Source: an uncultured Bacilli bacterium
Lineage (GTDB): Bacteria > Bacillota_I > Bacilli_A > RFN20 > CAG-826
Length of the DNA stretch: 8,159 nucleotides
NCBI GenBank assembly: GCA_944358755.1
Contig: CALVRY010000049.1
Coordinates: 1-8,159, forward strand
Direction of reading: 5' to 3'
This document shows positions 1-5,369 of this stretch, piece by piece (position 1 is the first letter of the stretch; each line of letters starts with the position of its first letter). The notes below the pieces were generated by a model that was given only the letters and a program-made list of their open reading frames with translations, made no database searches and had not been told where the DNA came from. Both the position numbers and the translations under genes were made by a program.

Positions 1-1024
1 CTTGTTTAAATTCATTGGTCATTCTTCTTACTTTTCCATAAGCTGTACCAACAACGACATAATCGCCATTATATAAAGTACCATTTTGGACTAAAAGTGT
101 AGCTTTAGGACCTTCACCTTTATCAAGTTCGGCTTCAAGAACAGTTCCGATTGCATAACGTTTTGGGTTTGCTCTTAATTGAAGCATTTCAGCTTGAAGT
201 AAGATATCTTCTAATAAATCTTCAATACCAATCTTTTTTTTTTCATTTATTTCGCAAGTTAAGACGTCACCACCAAATTTTTCAGCAATAACATCATGTT
301 GCATTAATTCGTTAAGAACTTTTTCAGGGTTTGCTCCTGGAACATCAATTTTATTTACAGCAACAATAATTGGAACATTTGCGGCTTTTGCGTGATCAAT
401 TGCTTCGATAGTTTGAGGCATAACACCATCATCAGAAGCAACAACTAAAACAACAATATCAGTGACACTTGCGCCTCTACTTCTCATAGCAGAGAAAGCT
501 TCGTGCCCAGGAGTATCAATAAATGTAATCTTTTTGCCATTAACTGTTTTTTGATAGGCACCAATTTCTTGAGAAATACCACCAACTTCATTCGCTGCAA
601 GATTTGAGTTTCTGATTGCATCAATCAAAGTTGTTTTACCATGGTCAACGTGTCCCATAACAGTAACAACAGGAGGACGCTCAACAAGATCACTTTCTTT
701 ATCTTCGATTTGTGCTTTTTCAAAATCTTCTTCGTTAATCATTTCTTCTTTTTTGAAGTCATAACCAAATTCAAGACAGATTTCACCAATTGTTTCATCA
801 TCTAAATATTGATTAATAGTGACAAGTTTCTTTTGAAGAAATAGCTTTTTGATAATATCACTAGCGTTGATGTTTAATTCTTTAGCAAGTTCACCAACTG
901 TAAGGGATTTTGCAAAGACAAAAACACCATTATTAATTTTGTTTAAATTTTGATTAGTGTTTTTCTTAAAAGGAATATTAGTTTCTCTTTGATTTCCTTT
1001 TTTAATCATTGGTTTATTTTTCAA
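1..1024 (-). CDS. infB: Translation initiation factor IF-2 (N-terminal 341 codons, runs off the window)
   Basis: IF-2 is the GTPase that places initiator fMet-tRNA on the 30S subunit and promotes 50S joining. My translation from the TTG at 1024-1022 shows one IF2_N-type helical region (about residues 40-90), a short acidic linker, then the G domain. G1 is GHVDHGKT (124-131), followed by GGISQEIGAY (148-157), G3 DTPGH (170-174, with the catalytic-type His174) and G4 NKID (224-227). Domain II begins before the window edge; the C-terminus is missing. Only about 116 residues precede the G domain, far fewer than in B. subtilis or E. coli IF-2, as in other reduced Bacilli. The TTG start is chosen because an in-frame TGA lies two codons upstream, a strong AGGAGG sits 9 nt before it, and the next ATG (1009-1007) would be 24 nt away. 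It is the last visible gene of the rimP operon. Identity is certain. Confidence 0.97.
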   Translation of the reverse strand, partial: MKNKPMIKKGNQRETNIPFKKNTNQNLNKINNGVFVFAKSLTVGELAKELNINASDIIKKLFLQKKLVTINQYLDDETIGEICLEFGYDFKKEEMINEEDFEKAQIEDKESDLVERPPVVTVMGHVDHGKTTLIDAIRNSNLAANEVGGISQEIGAYQKTVNGKKITFIDTPGHEAFSAMRSRGASVTDIVVLVVASDDGVMPQTIEAIDHAKAANVPIIVAVNKIDVPGANPEKVLNELMQHDVIAEKFGGDVLTCEINEKKKIGIEDLLEDILLQAEMLQLRANPKRYAIGTVLEAELDKGEGPKATLLVQNGTLYNGDYVVVGTAYGKVRRMTNEFKQ

Positions 1025-1039
1025 ATCTCAATCCCTCCT
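1022..1039 (-). promoter_or_regulatory. infB ribosome binding site and TTG start, overlapping the ylxR stop
   Basis: On the minus strand AGGAGG lies at 1039-1034 and TTG at 1024-1022, with a 9-nt spacer. The TAA stop of ylxR (1041-1039) overlaps the Shine-Dalgarno sequence (TAAGGAGGG), so ribosomes ending ylxR finish on the infB site and the two genes may be translationally coupled. This site decides the start codon: no ATG is at a workable distance. Confidence 0.85.
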
Positions 1040-1299
1040 TATTTCATATTTAAGAAAATGATCATACGATCATAAATCTCATTTGGCACGACTGTTTCAA
1101 GTGCCTTATCCAAACATTTACTCTTACGCGCTTTCTCAATCGCTTCAAGTGATTTAGAAATATAGGCGCCACGGCCATTAGCCTTACCAGTCATATCAAG
1201 AGATATTTCGCCACTAGGTGATTTTACAACTCTAAATAAATCTTCTTTATTGAAGATTTGATTTGTAGCTAAACATTTTCTAGTAGGTTTCTTCTTCAT
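1039..1299 (-). CDS. ylxR: YlxR/RnpM family RNA-binding protein
   Basis: This 86-residue basic protein matches the YlxR (DUF448) family in length and pattern: an N-terminal R-K-C turn (residues 7-9), a Leu-Phe-Arg-Val-Val strand (21-25), the D-x-T-G-K segment (35-39) and the signature GRGAY (42-46), followed by a basic helix. The second Cys often seen in the C-x-x-C form is Thr12 here. Family members are small RNA-binding proteins found almost always between nusA and infB. In B. subtilis the protein has been linked to RNase P RNA (name RnpM), which is family knowledge not visible here. Its ATG overlaps the nusA TAA by one base (TAATG), with GAGG 7 nt upstream inside the nusA end, so translation is probably coupled. 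ylxQ, the usual next gene, is missing. Confidence 0.93.
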   Translation of the reverse strand: MKKKPTRKCLATNQIFNKEDLFRVVKSPSGEISLDMTGKANGRGAYISKSLEAIEKARKSKCLDKALETVVPNEIYDRMIIFLNMK

Positions 1300-3041
1300 T
1301 AACGATCCTCGTAGTAATCATCATCATCGTATTCTGAATAATCTTCTTCATCATCGTAATCTTCATCAGAATCTTCGTTTTCAAAAGCCTCAAGTTCTTC
1401 ATCGGTATAGATATCCATTTTTTGGACAATCTTCTTTTCTTCTTTTTCTTCGTCATCATCCGACTTCTTAAATTCTTTTTTCTTTTTCTTGAATGATTTT
1501 TTGCTGCTAGATTTTTCTTTCTTTTCTTCTTCAAGAGATTTTTCAAGTGATTCTAAAGTTGTTGTAGTCTTAACTTCTTTAAATTCAATTGGTTCTTCTT
1601 CTTTAACTTTCTTAGTTTCAATAACTGGTTCATTTTCTTCAATAAGTTCGTTATTCTCAACTTTTTCTTCAGTTTTTTGAATTTCAGTTTCTGGTTCTTC
1701 ACTTGAAGAAGCAACTGTTTCATTGACCTTTTCAACTTCTTCAGAAACAAATTCTTCGTTTTCAGAAGTTGCGCTTTCTTCGTTTTCTGCCTCTTGAGAT
1801 TCAGCTCTTGATCTAATAGCTTCTTGTTGTTTTTCTCTGAATCTTCTTCTTTCTTCTTCTTTAGCTTCAATTTCATAATCTTCAAGAAGTTTATATTCGA
1901 TATTTTCTTCACTTGCTTGAGATTCATCTAAAACTTTAATTTCATAACCTGTGATTTTCTTAGCTAAAACAACGTTTGTTCCTTTAAAGCCAATTGCAAG
2001 ATTTAAAGAATCATCATCAGTAACAACTGTGATTTCTTTCTTTTCTTCATCAATATTCATTCCAAGAACTTTACCAGGTCTTAATAATTCACTAACAAAG
2101 AGTCCTAAATTTGGATTCCATGTAACAACATCAATTTTTTCTTTGTTATCTTTTGCATTTCCAAGTTGAGAAACAATACTTTGAATTCTGTTTCCGTTTT
2201 GTCCAATACATGCTCCGCTTGGATCAACATTAGGATCATTTGAATAAACACAAACTTTTGCTCTTCTTCCTGGAATTCTTTCAACGTATTTAATGACAAC
2301 TGTGCCATCATAAATTTCGTGAATTTCATTTTCGAAAAGTTTTCTTAAATAGCCATTACAACTTCTTGAAATTTTAACTAACGAACCCTTTTTATCATCT
2401 TTTCCGATTCCTTCAACGTAAACTTTGATTGAATCGCCTTGATTGAATTTTTCATCACCAATTAAATCTTTTTTAAATAATGTTGCGGTAGTTCTTCCAA
2501 GTTCAACAATAACTGAATTTGCATCACATTTTTCAACACTACCAGTGACAATTGTTCCAATTTTATTAGCAAATGTTGAAAGTAAAGCATCTTTTTCAGC
2601 TTTGTTAATTTTTTGAGTAAAGCATGATTTAAAACGAGAAATATCTTTTTCTCTTAAATCATCTAACGATAATTCTTCTTCGTAATAGTCACCAGTTGCA
2701 AGTTTAGGATTCTTTTCTTTAGCTTCTTCTAAACCAATTTCAATGTAATCATCATTTATATCATCGTCGTTAACAACAAGCCATTGTCTATAACAATTGA
2801 TTTTTGCTTTGTTTAAGTCAATATCAACTCTAATTAAAGCATCAGGTAATTTATTAATCACCTTATCTTTATTTTGAGTAGCCTTAACATTTACTCTTTT
2901 GTCAATTTTGTACTCATCTTCAATTTTTTTGGCAAAAGTAATTCTGAAGCTTTCTTTTAATGCATCAAGTAAAACTTCGCTTCCGACACCTTTTGATGTG
3001 TCCATTTCTTTAATAGTTTCAAGAAATCTTTTTTTGTTCAT
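1299..3041 (-). CDS. nusA: Transcription termination/antitermination factor NusA with long charged C-terminal tail
   Basis: NusA binds RNA polymerase and nascent RNA, and modulates pausing, intrinsic termination and antitermination. The order is: N-terminal RNAP-binding domain (about 1-155), S1 (about 160-228), KH1 (about 232-305, signature D-P-S-G-A-C-I-G at 273-280 followed by G283 and R285), and KH2 (about 306-372, I-G-F-K-G at 350-354). B. subtilis NusA ends near here at about 370 residues. This protein runs on to 580. The extra roughly 205 residues are low-complexity Glu/Lys/Ser, with a Lys-rich patch (about 508-526) and a final Asp/Glu/Tyr-rich stretch from Met542. It is not an E. coli-type AR domain by eye. 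The ATG has GAGG 7 nt upstream; rimP ends 19 nt before it. Overlapping reading frames in the tail region are shadows of the A-rich repeat codons. Confidence 0.97.
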   Translation of the reverse strand: MNKKRFLETIKEMDTSKGVGSEVLLDALKESFRITFAKKIEDEYKIDKRVNVKATQNKDKVINKLPDALIRVDIDLNKAKINCYRQWLVVNDDDINDDYIEIGLEEAKEKNPKLATGDYYEEELSLDDLREKDISRFKSCFTQKINKAEKDALLSTFANKIGTIVTGSVEKCDANSVIVELGRTTATLFKKDLIGDEKFNQGDSIKVYVEGIGKDDKKGSLVKISRSCNGYLRKLFENEIHEIYDGTVVIKYVERIPGRRAKVCVYSNDPNVDPSGACIGQNGNRIQSIVSQLGNAKDNKEKIDVVTWNPNLGLFVSELLRPGKVLGMNIDEEKKEITVVTDDDSLNLAIGFKGTNVVLAKKITGYEIKVLDESQASEENIEYKLLEDYEIEAKEEERRRFREKQQEAIRSRAESQEAENEESATSENEEFVSEEVEKVNETVASSSEEPETEIQKTEEKVENNELIEENEPVIETKKVKEEEPIEFKEVKTTTTLESLEKSLEEEKKEKSSSKKSFKKKKKEFKKSDDDEEKEEKKIVQKMDIYTDEELEAFENEDSDEDYDDEEDYSEYDDDDYYEDR

Positions 3042-3060
3042 AAATCTACCTCTATATTAT

Positions 3061-3516
3061 TTAAAATTTAATTGCTAATCTTGCTTTATCAATATCTTTT
3101 CTTGGAATTGAACATTTCACAGCTCTTGTTTTGTCCATATATACCAATAAAATATTTTCATCATCACAACTTTCAAGGGTTCCTTCAAGGATATTTTCTC
3201 CTTTATAAGGGTTTGATAAGTGAATATTTATGTATTTTCCTGCATATTTATCAAGTTTTTCGACACTAATTGGTTTTTCAACACCTAAGGAAGATACATC
3301 TAATGTATAAGCATTTTCCGTAAAATCATGTTCATCTAAATATGAACTAATAATGTTTGAAACATTTGTAATATCGTCTAAATTAATTTCACTGTCTCGA
3401 TCAACAATAACTTCAAGTGTTTTTGTTTTGCTAATAAACTTAAATGAATAGAGTTCATAACCAACTTCTTGTAGTTTTTGTCTAATTCCACTTTCTACAC
3501 TGCTTATTTCTTCCAT
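3061..3516 (-). CDS. rimP: Ribosome maturation factor RimP
   Basis: RimP assists late 30S subunit maturation. The 151-residue length equals that of the E. coli protein. The N-terminal domain (about 1-80) has the family pattern: E-V-G-Y-E-L (17-22), a beta strand ending V-I-V-D-R (36-40), L-D-D-I-x-x-V-S (46-53), and Y-x-L-D-V-S-S-x-G-V-E-K-P-I (70-83). The usual SSPG is SSLG here (Leu77 for Pro). The C-terminal SH3-like domain (about 84-151) follows, with K-Y-x-G-K-Y-I. It is first in the rimP-nusA-ylxR-infB order typical of bacteria, which supports the call. The ATG at 3516-3514 has AGGGG 6 nt upstream, directly after the U-tract of a terminator-like leader hairpin, so expression of the whole operon may be set there. 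Confidence 0.95.
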   Translation of the reverse strand: MEEISSVESGIRQKLQEVGYELYSFKFISKTKTLEVIVDRDSEINLDDITNVSNIISSYLDEHDFTENAYTLDVSSLGVEKPISVEKLDKYAGKYINIHLSNPYKGENILEGTLESCDDENILLVYMDKTRAVKCSIPRKDIDKARLAIKF

Positions 3517-3529
3517 TTAATGCCCCTTT

Positions 3530-3557
3530 AAAAAAATTAGAATACCCTCAGGTACTC
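3530..3557 (-). terminator. Terminator-like hairpin in the rimP leader (candidate attenuator)
   Basis: In the minus-strand RNA, GAGUACC (3557-3551) pairs with GGUAUUC (3546-3540), including one G-U, around a UGAG loop. It is followed at once by UAAUUUUUUU (3539-3530). The rimP Shine-Dalgarno begins at 3529. Seven base pairs plus a seven-U run is the form of an intrinsic terminator, yet it lies between the likely rimP promoter and rimP, so it suggests attenuation rather than the end of a gene. It could instead only influence ribosome access. The pairing is seen in the sequence; the function is inferred. Confidence 0.6.
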
Positions 3558-3560
3558 TAC

Positions 3561-3580
3561 GCAGATAATTTCTTATCTGC
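3561..3580 (-). promoter_or_regulatory. GAAA-capped hairpin at the 5' end of the rimP leader
   Basis: A perfect 8-bp inverted repeat (GCAGATAA at 3580-3573 and TTATCTGC at 3568-3561 on the minus strand) closes a GAAA loop of the stable GNRA class. The predicted transcription start for the promoter at 3614-3587 falls at about 3580, so the rimP mRNA would begin with this stem. It could protect the 5' end. Part of it (AAGAAAUUA, 3574-3566) can also pair with the U-tract of the next hairpin (UAAUUUUUU, 3539-3531), giving a possible alternative fold. Confidence 0.55.
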
Positions 3581-3586
3581 TAAAAA

Positions 3587-3614
3587 TTTACACTTTTTGG
3601 CGCTTAATTGTCAA
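3587..3614 (-). promoter_or_regulatory. Putative sigma-A promoter of the rimP-nusA-ylxR-infB operon
   Basis: The minus strand has a perfect -35 TTGACA (3614-3609) and, 16 nt on, TGTAAA (3592-3587) as a 4/6 -10 box. TAAATT at 18 nt spacing is an alternative -10. An A+T-rich stretch lies upstream of the -35, as in UP elements. The start site would be near 3580, about 64 nt before the rimP ATG. It is the only consensus -35 seen in this intergenic region. Confidence 0.65.
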
Positions 3615-3670
3615 TATAAATTATTATTACGCTTGCAAAATTGTGTAAATGTAGTATTTTCAAAAACTAT

Positions 3671-3687
3671 AAAAAACCTTGTTTTTT
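3671..3687 (-). terminator. Weak A-U hairpin with U-rich tail, possible second terminator after uppS
   Basis: AAAAAAC (3687-3681) can pair with GTTTTTT (3677-3671) around AAG on the minus strand, followed by ATAGTTTTTG. Only one G-C pair is present, so strength is doubtful. Together with the hairpin at 3787-3771 it may end transcription from the isoprenoid cluster before the rimP promoter. Confidence 0.3.
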
Positions 3688-3775
3688 GATAAAAGTATAT
3701 GTTTTTTTAAAAATATACAGGAAATATTCAAAAAAGTCCAGAAAAATGAAAAAAGTATAAGTTTTTTTGCAAAAA
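3687..3775. repeat. Imperfect direct repeat, two copies 60 bp apart
   Basis: Copies at 3687-3708 and 3747-3768 agree in 20 of 22 plus-strand positions (pattern TGAxAAAAGTATAxGTTTTTTT, x marking the two differences). Past both copies an A-run resumes (to 3713 and 3775). The start-to-start distance is exactly 60 bp. On the minus strand each copy contains TATACT, a 5/6 match to a -10 box, but no good -35 lies at proper spacing. A third, shorter AAAAGTA occurs at 3772-3778. The copies may be chance in poly-A/T DNA, a duplication, or protein-binding sites. Confidence 0.5.
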
Positions 3776-3787
3776 GTACTACTTTTT
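3771..3787 (-). terminator. A-U hairpin overlapping the uppS stop codon, possible terminator
   Basis: AAAAAGTA (3787-3780) and TACTTTTT (3778-3771) form an inverted repeat on the minus strand, realistically a 6-bp A-rich stem with a TAGTA loop and a U-rich 3' arm. It starts in the last base of the uppS TAA. With one G-C pair it is weak, though it sits where the uppS terminator is expected. Confidence 0.4.
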
Positions 3788-4509
3788 TATTCTTTAATCG
3801 CACCAAATCTTCTATCTCTTTTTTCGTATTCTTTTAAACATTCTTTTAATTTATCTGGAGTAAAATCTGGCCAACAAGTATCTGTGAAAATAAATTCACT
3901 ATAAGCAAGTTGATAAGGCAAAAAATTAGAAATTCTTTTTTCTCCGCTTGTTCTTACCATTAAATCAATTTCAGGCAAACCTTTTGTATATAAATAATCT
4001 TTATAAATTTCAGTATCTAATTTCTCAATATCAAGTTTTCCGCTTTTAACATCTTTTAAAATTAATTTTGTTGCACGAACAATTTCTTGTCTACCACCAT
4101 AATTTAGGCAAATATTAAAAACGTAATCATCAAAATCTTTTGTTAAATCGATAGCTTCATTAATAATTTTTTGAGTTTTTTCTGGTAAACGAGAAATGTC
4201 TCCACTAACTTGAATTCTGCATTTTTCCTTAATAAATTCATTAATATATTCGTTAAAGAAATCTTCTAAATATTGAAAAAGTTTGGTAATTTCATCCTCT
4301 GGTCTGTTCCAATTTTCAGTAGAAAAAGCATATAAAGTAACGACTTTAATACCTATACTTCTTACAAAACGAACAATTTCAATAATTCGTTTGCATGCAA
4401 CTTTGTGTCCATATGTTCTAGGCATCAATCTTTTTTTTGCCCATCTGCCATTCCCGTCCATTATAAAAGCAATATGCTTAATTGGTTTTTTAAGTGTGAA
4501 TTGTTCCAT
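3787..4509 (-). CDS. uppS: Isoprenyl transferase / undecaprenyl diphosphate synthase
   Basis: This cis-prenyltransferase adds isopentenyl diphosphate units to farnesyl diphosphate to make the C55 carrier lipid for peptidoglycan and wall polymers. All family blocks are present in 240 residues: M-D-G-N-G-R-W-A (17-24, with the Mg/diphosphate-binding Asp18), Y-G-H-K (33-36), Y-A-F-S-T-E-N-W (60-67), N-Y-G-G-R (136-140), R-T-S-G-E-K-R-I-S-N-F (186-196, usually RTGGE-RLSNF) and Y-S-E-F (203-206) with the conserved late Glu. The ATG follows the ispH stop by 2 nt, with GAGG 8 nt upstream inside the ispH end, so it is co-transcribed with dxs and ispH. cdsA and dxr, its usual followers in Bacilli, are not here; a 270-bp non-coding region and then rimP come next. 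The exact chain length of the product cannot be read from sequence. Confidence 0.96.
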   Translation of the reverse strand: MEQFTLKKPIKHIAFIMDGNGRWAKKRLMPRTYGHKVACKRIIEIVRFVRSIGIKVVTLYAFSTENWNRPEDEITKLFQYLEDFFNEYINEFIKEKCRIQVSGDISRLPEKTQKIINEAIDLTKDFDDYVFNICLNYGGRQEIVRATKLILKDVKSGKLDIEKLDTEIYKDYLYTKGLPEIDLMVRTSGEKRISNFLPYQLAYSEFIFTDTCWPDFTPDKLKECLKEYEKRDRRFGAIKE

Positions 4510-4511
4510 GG

Positions 4512-5369
4512 TTAAATCCTCTTCAAATATTCTTTAACTTCTTCAATAAGTTCTTTTGGGCAACTAGTACCGCTAAATAAGGCAACTTTCTGGTATTTCT
4601 TAAAATCTATACCATCTAAATCTGAGATGTTTGATATAAAAAGTGTATCATGAAATTTACTCTTTTTAGAAATTTCATATAGTTTTGTTGTATTTGAGCT
4701 ATTTTTATCCCCGATTATGATGAATAAATCATAGTCTTTTTCTAAAGTCACAACTTTTTCTTGCCTTACTCGACTTGCATTACAAATTTCATCTGTAAAG
4801 ATTGCATTTGGAAAATGTTTTCTTATCTCTTTATATATTTCTTCAATTTCAAAGATTGATAATGTTGTTTGATTCATCACGACAACATTTTTGGTGTTAA
4901 CTTTAGAAAAATCTATTCCTTCTTTAATATCGTAAAGATAAACCTCATCATTTCTACTTAAACTCGCAAGAGTTTCTGGATGTCCTTTTTTTCCAATAAA
5001 AATAATTGGCAATTTACTTGATTCGATTTTCTTTAAACTAAAATTAACAATAGGGCATGTAGCATCAAAAAATTTAACATGATTTTTCTTCAATATTTCT
5101 TCATATTTTTTGTCGTGTCCATGAGCACTAAATATAACAATATCATTACTATTAAACGAATTTAACATGCATTCTGCAGTGTTTTTGTCAAAATCTACGA
5201 CTTTTACACCTTTTTTAATAAGCTGGTTCATCACAAATTTATTATGGACTAATTCACCAAAAAGAATGATATTTTTATCTTTATATTCATCACAAATATT
5301 TTCAACTAAATCTATGGCTTTTTTGACACCAAAACAAAAACTATTTGGTTCAATAATATCAATTGTCAT
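4512..5369 (-). CDS. ispH: 4-hydroxy-3-methylbut-2-enyl diphosphate reductase (IspH)
   Basis: IspH is the last MEP-pathway enzyme. It reduces HMBPP to IPP and DMAPP with a [4Fe-4S] cluster. From the ATG at 5369 it has 285 residues, normal for the short clostridial-type form. The cluster ligands are Cys12 (F-C-F-G-V), Cys105 (D-A-T-C-P) and Cys196 (E-I-C-N-A). Active-site blocks are L-V-H-N (His42), S-A-H-G (His83), G-H-P-E (His130, Glu132), N-Q-T-T (166-169) and a late S-S-N-T. The closing S-G-T-S-C-P replaces the common GASAP. A TTG two codons upstream (5375) is open, but the AAGGA at 5380-5376 abuts it, whereas ATG is 6 nt away, so ATG is preferred. It overlaps the dxs end by 11 bp and is followed 2 nt later by uppS. 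Electron donors must be encoded elsewhere. Confidence 0.96.
   Translation of the reverse strand: MTIDIIEPNSFCFGVKKAIDLVENICDEYKDKNIILFGELVHNKFVMNQLIKKGVKVVDFDKNTAECMLNSFNSNDIVIFSAHGHDKKYEEILKKNHVKFFDATCPIVNFSLKKIESSKLPIIFIGKKGHPETLASLSRNDEVYLYDIKEGIDFSKVNTKNVVVMNQTTLSIFEIEEIYKEIRKHFPNAIFTDEICNASRVRQEKVVTLEKDYDLFIIIGDKNSSNTTKLYEISKKSKFHDTLFISNISDLDGIDFKKYQKVALFSGTSCPKELIEEVKEYLKRI

Noticed and set aside
1310..1900. TTC/GAA-rich low-complexity DNA as a microsatellite or CRISPR-like array
   Set aside because: There is no regular repeat unit or spacer pattern; it is the coding sequence of the acidic tail.
1280..1927. Overlapping Lys-rich frames on the minus strand and a Ser/Phe-rich frame on the plus strand within the NusA tail
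   Set aside because: They are out-of-frame readings of A-rich Glu/Lys codon repeats, with no ribosome binding site or recognisable family; NusA accounts for the region.
3689..3768. TATACT boxes in the direct repeats as promoters
   Set aside because: Neither has a reasonable -35 hexamer at 16-18 nt, while TTGACA downstream gives a better rimP promoter.
3545..3786. Small ORF or known riboswitch in the uppS-rimP gap
   Set aside because: I saw no start with a ribosome binding site followed by a plausible reading frame, and no conserved riboswitch core; only hairpins, a repeat and a promoter could be supported.
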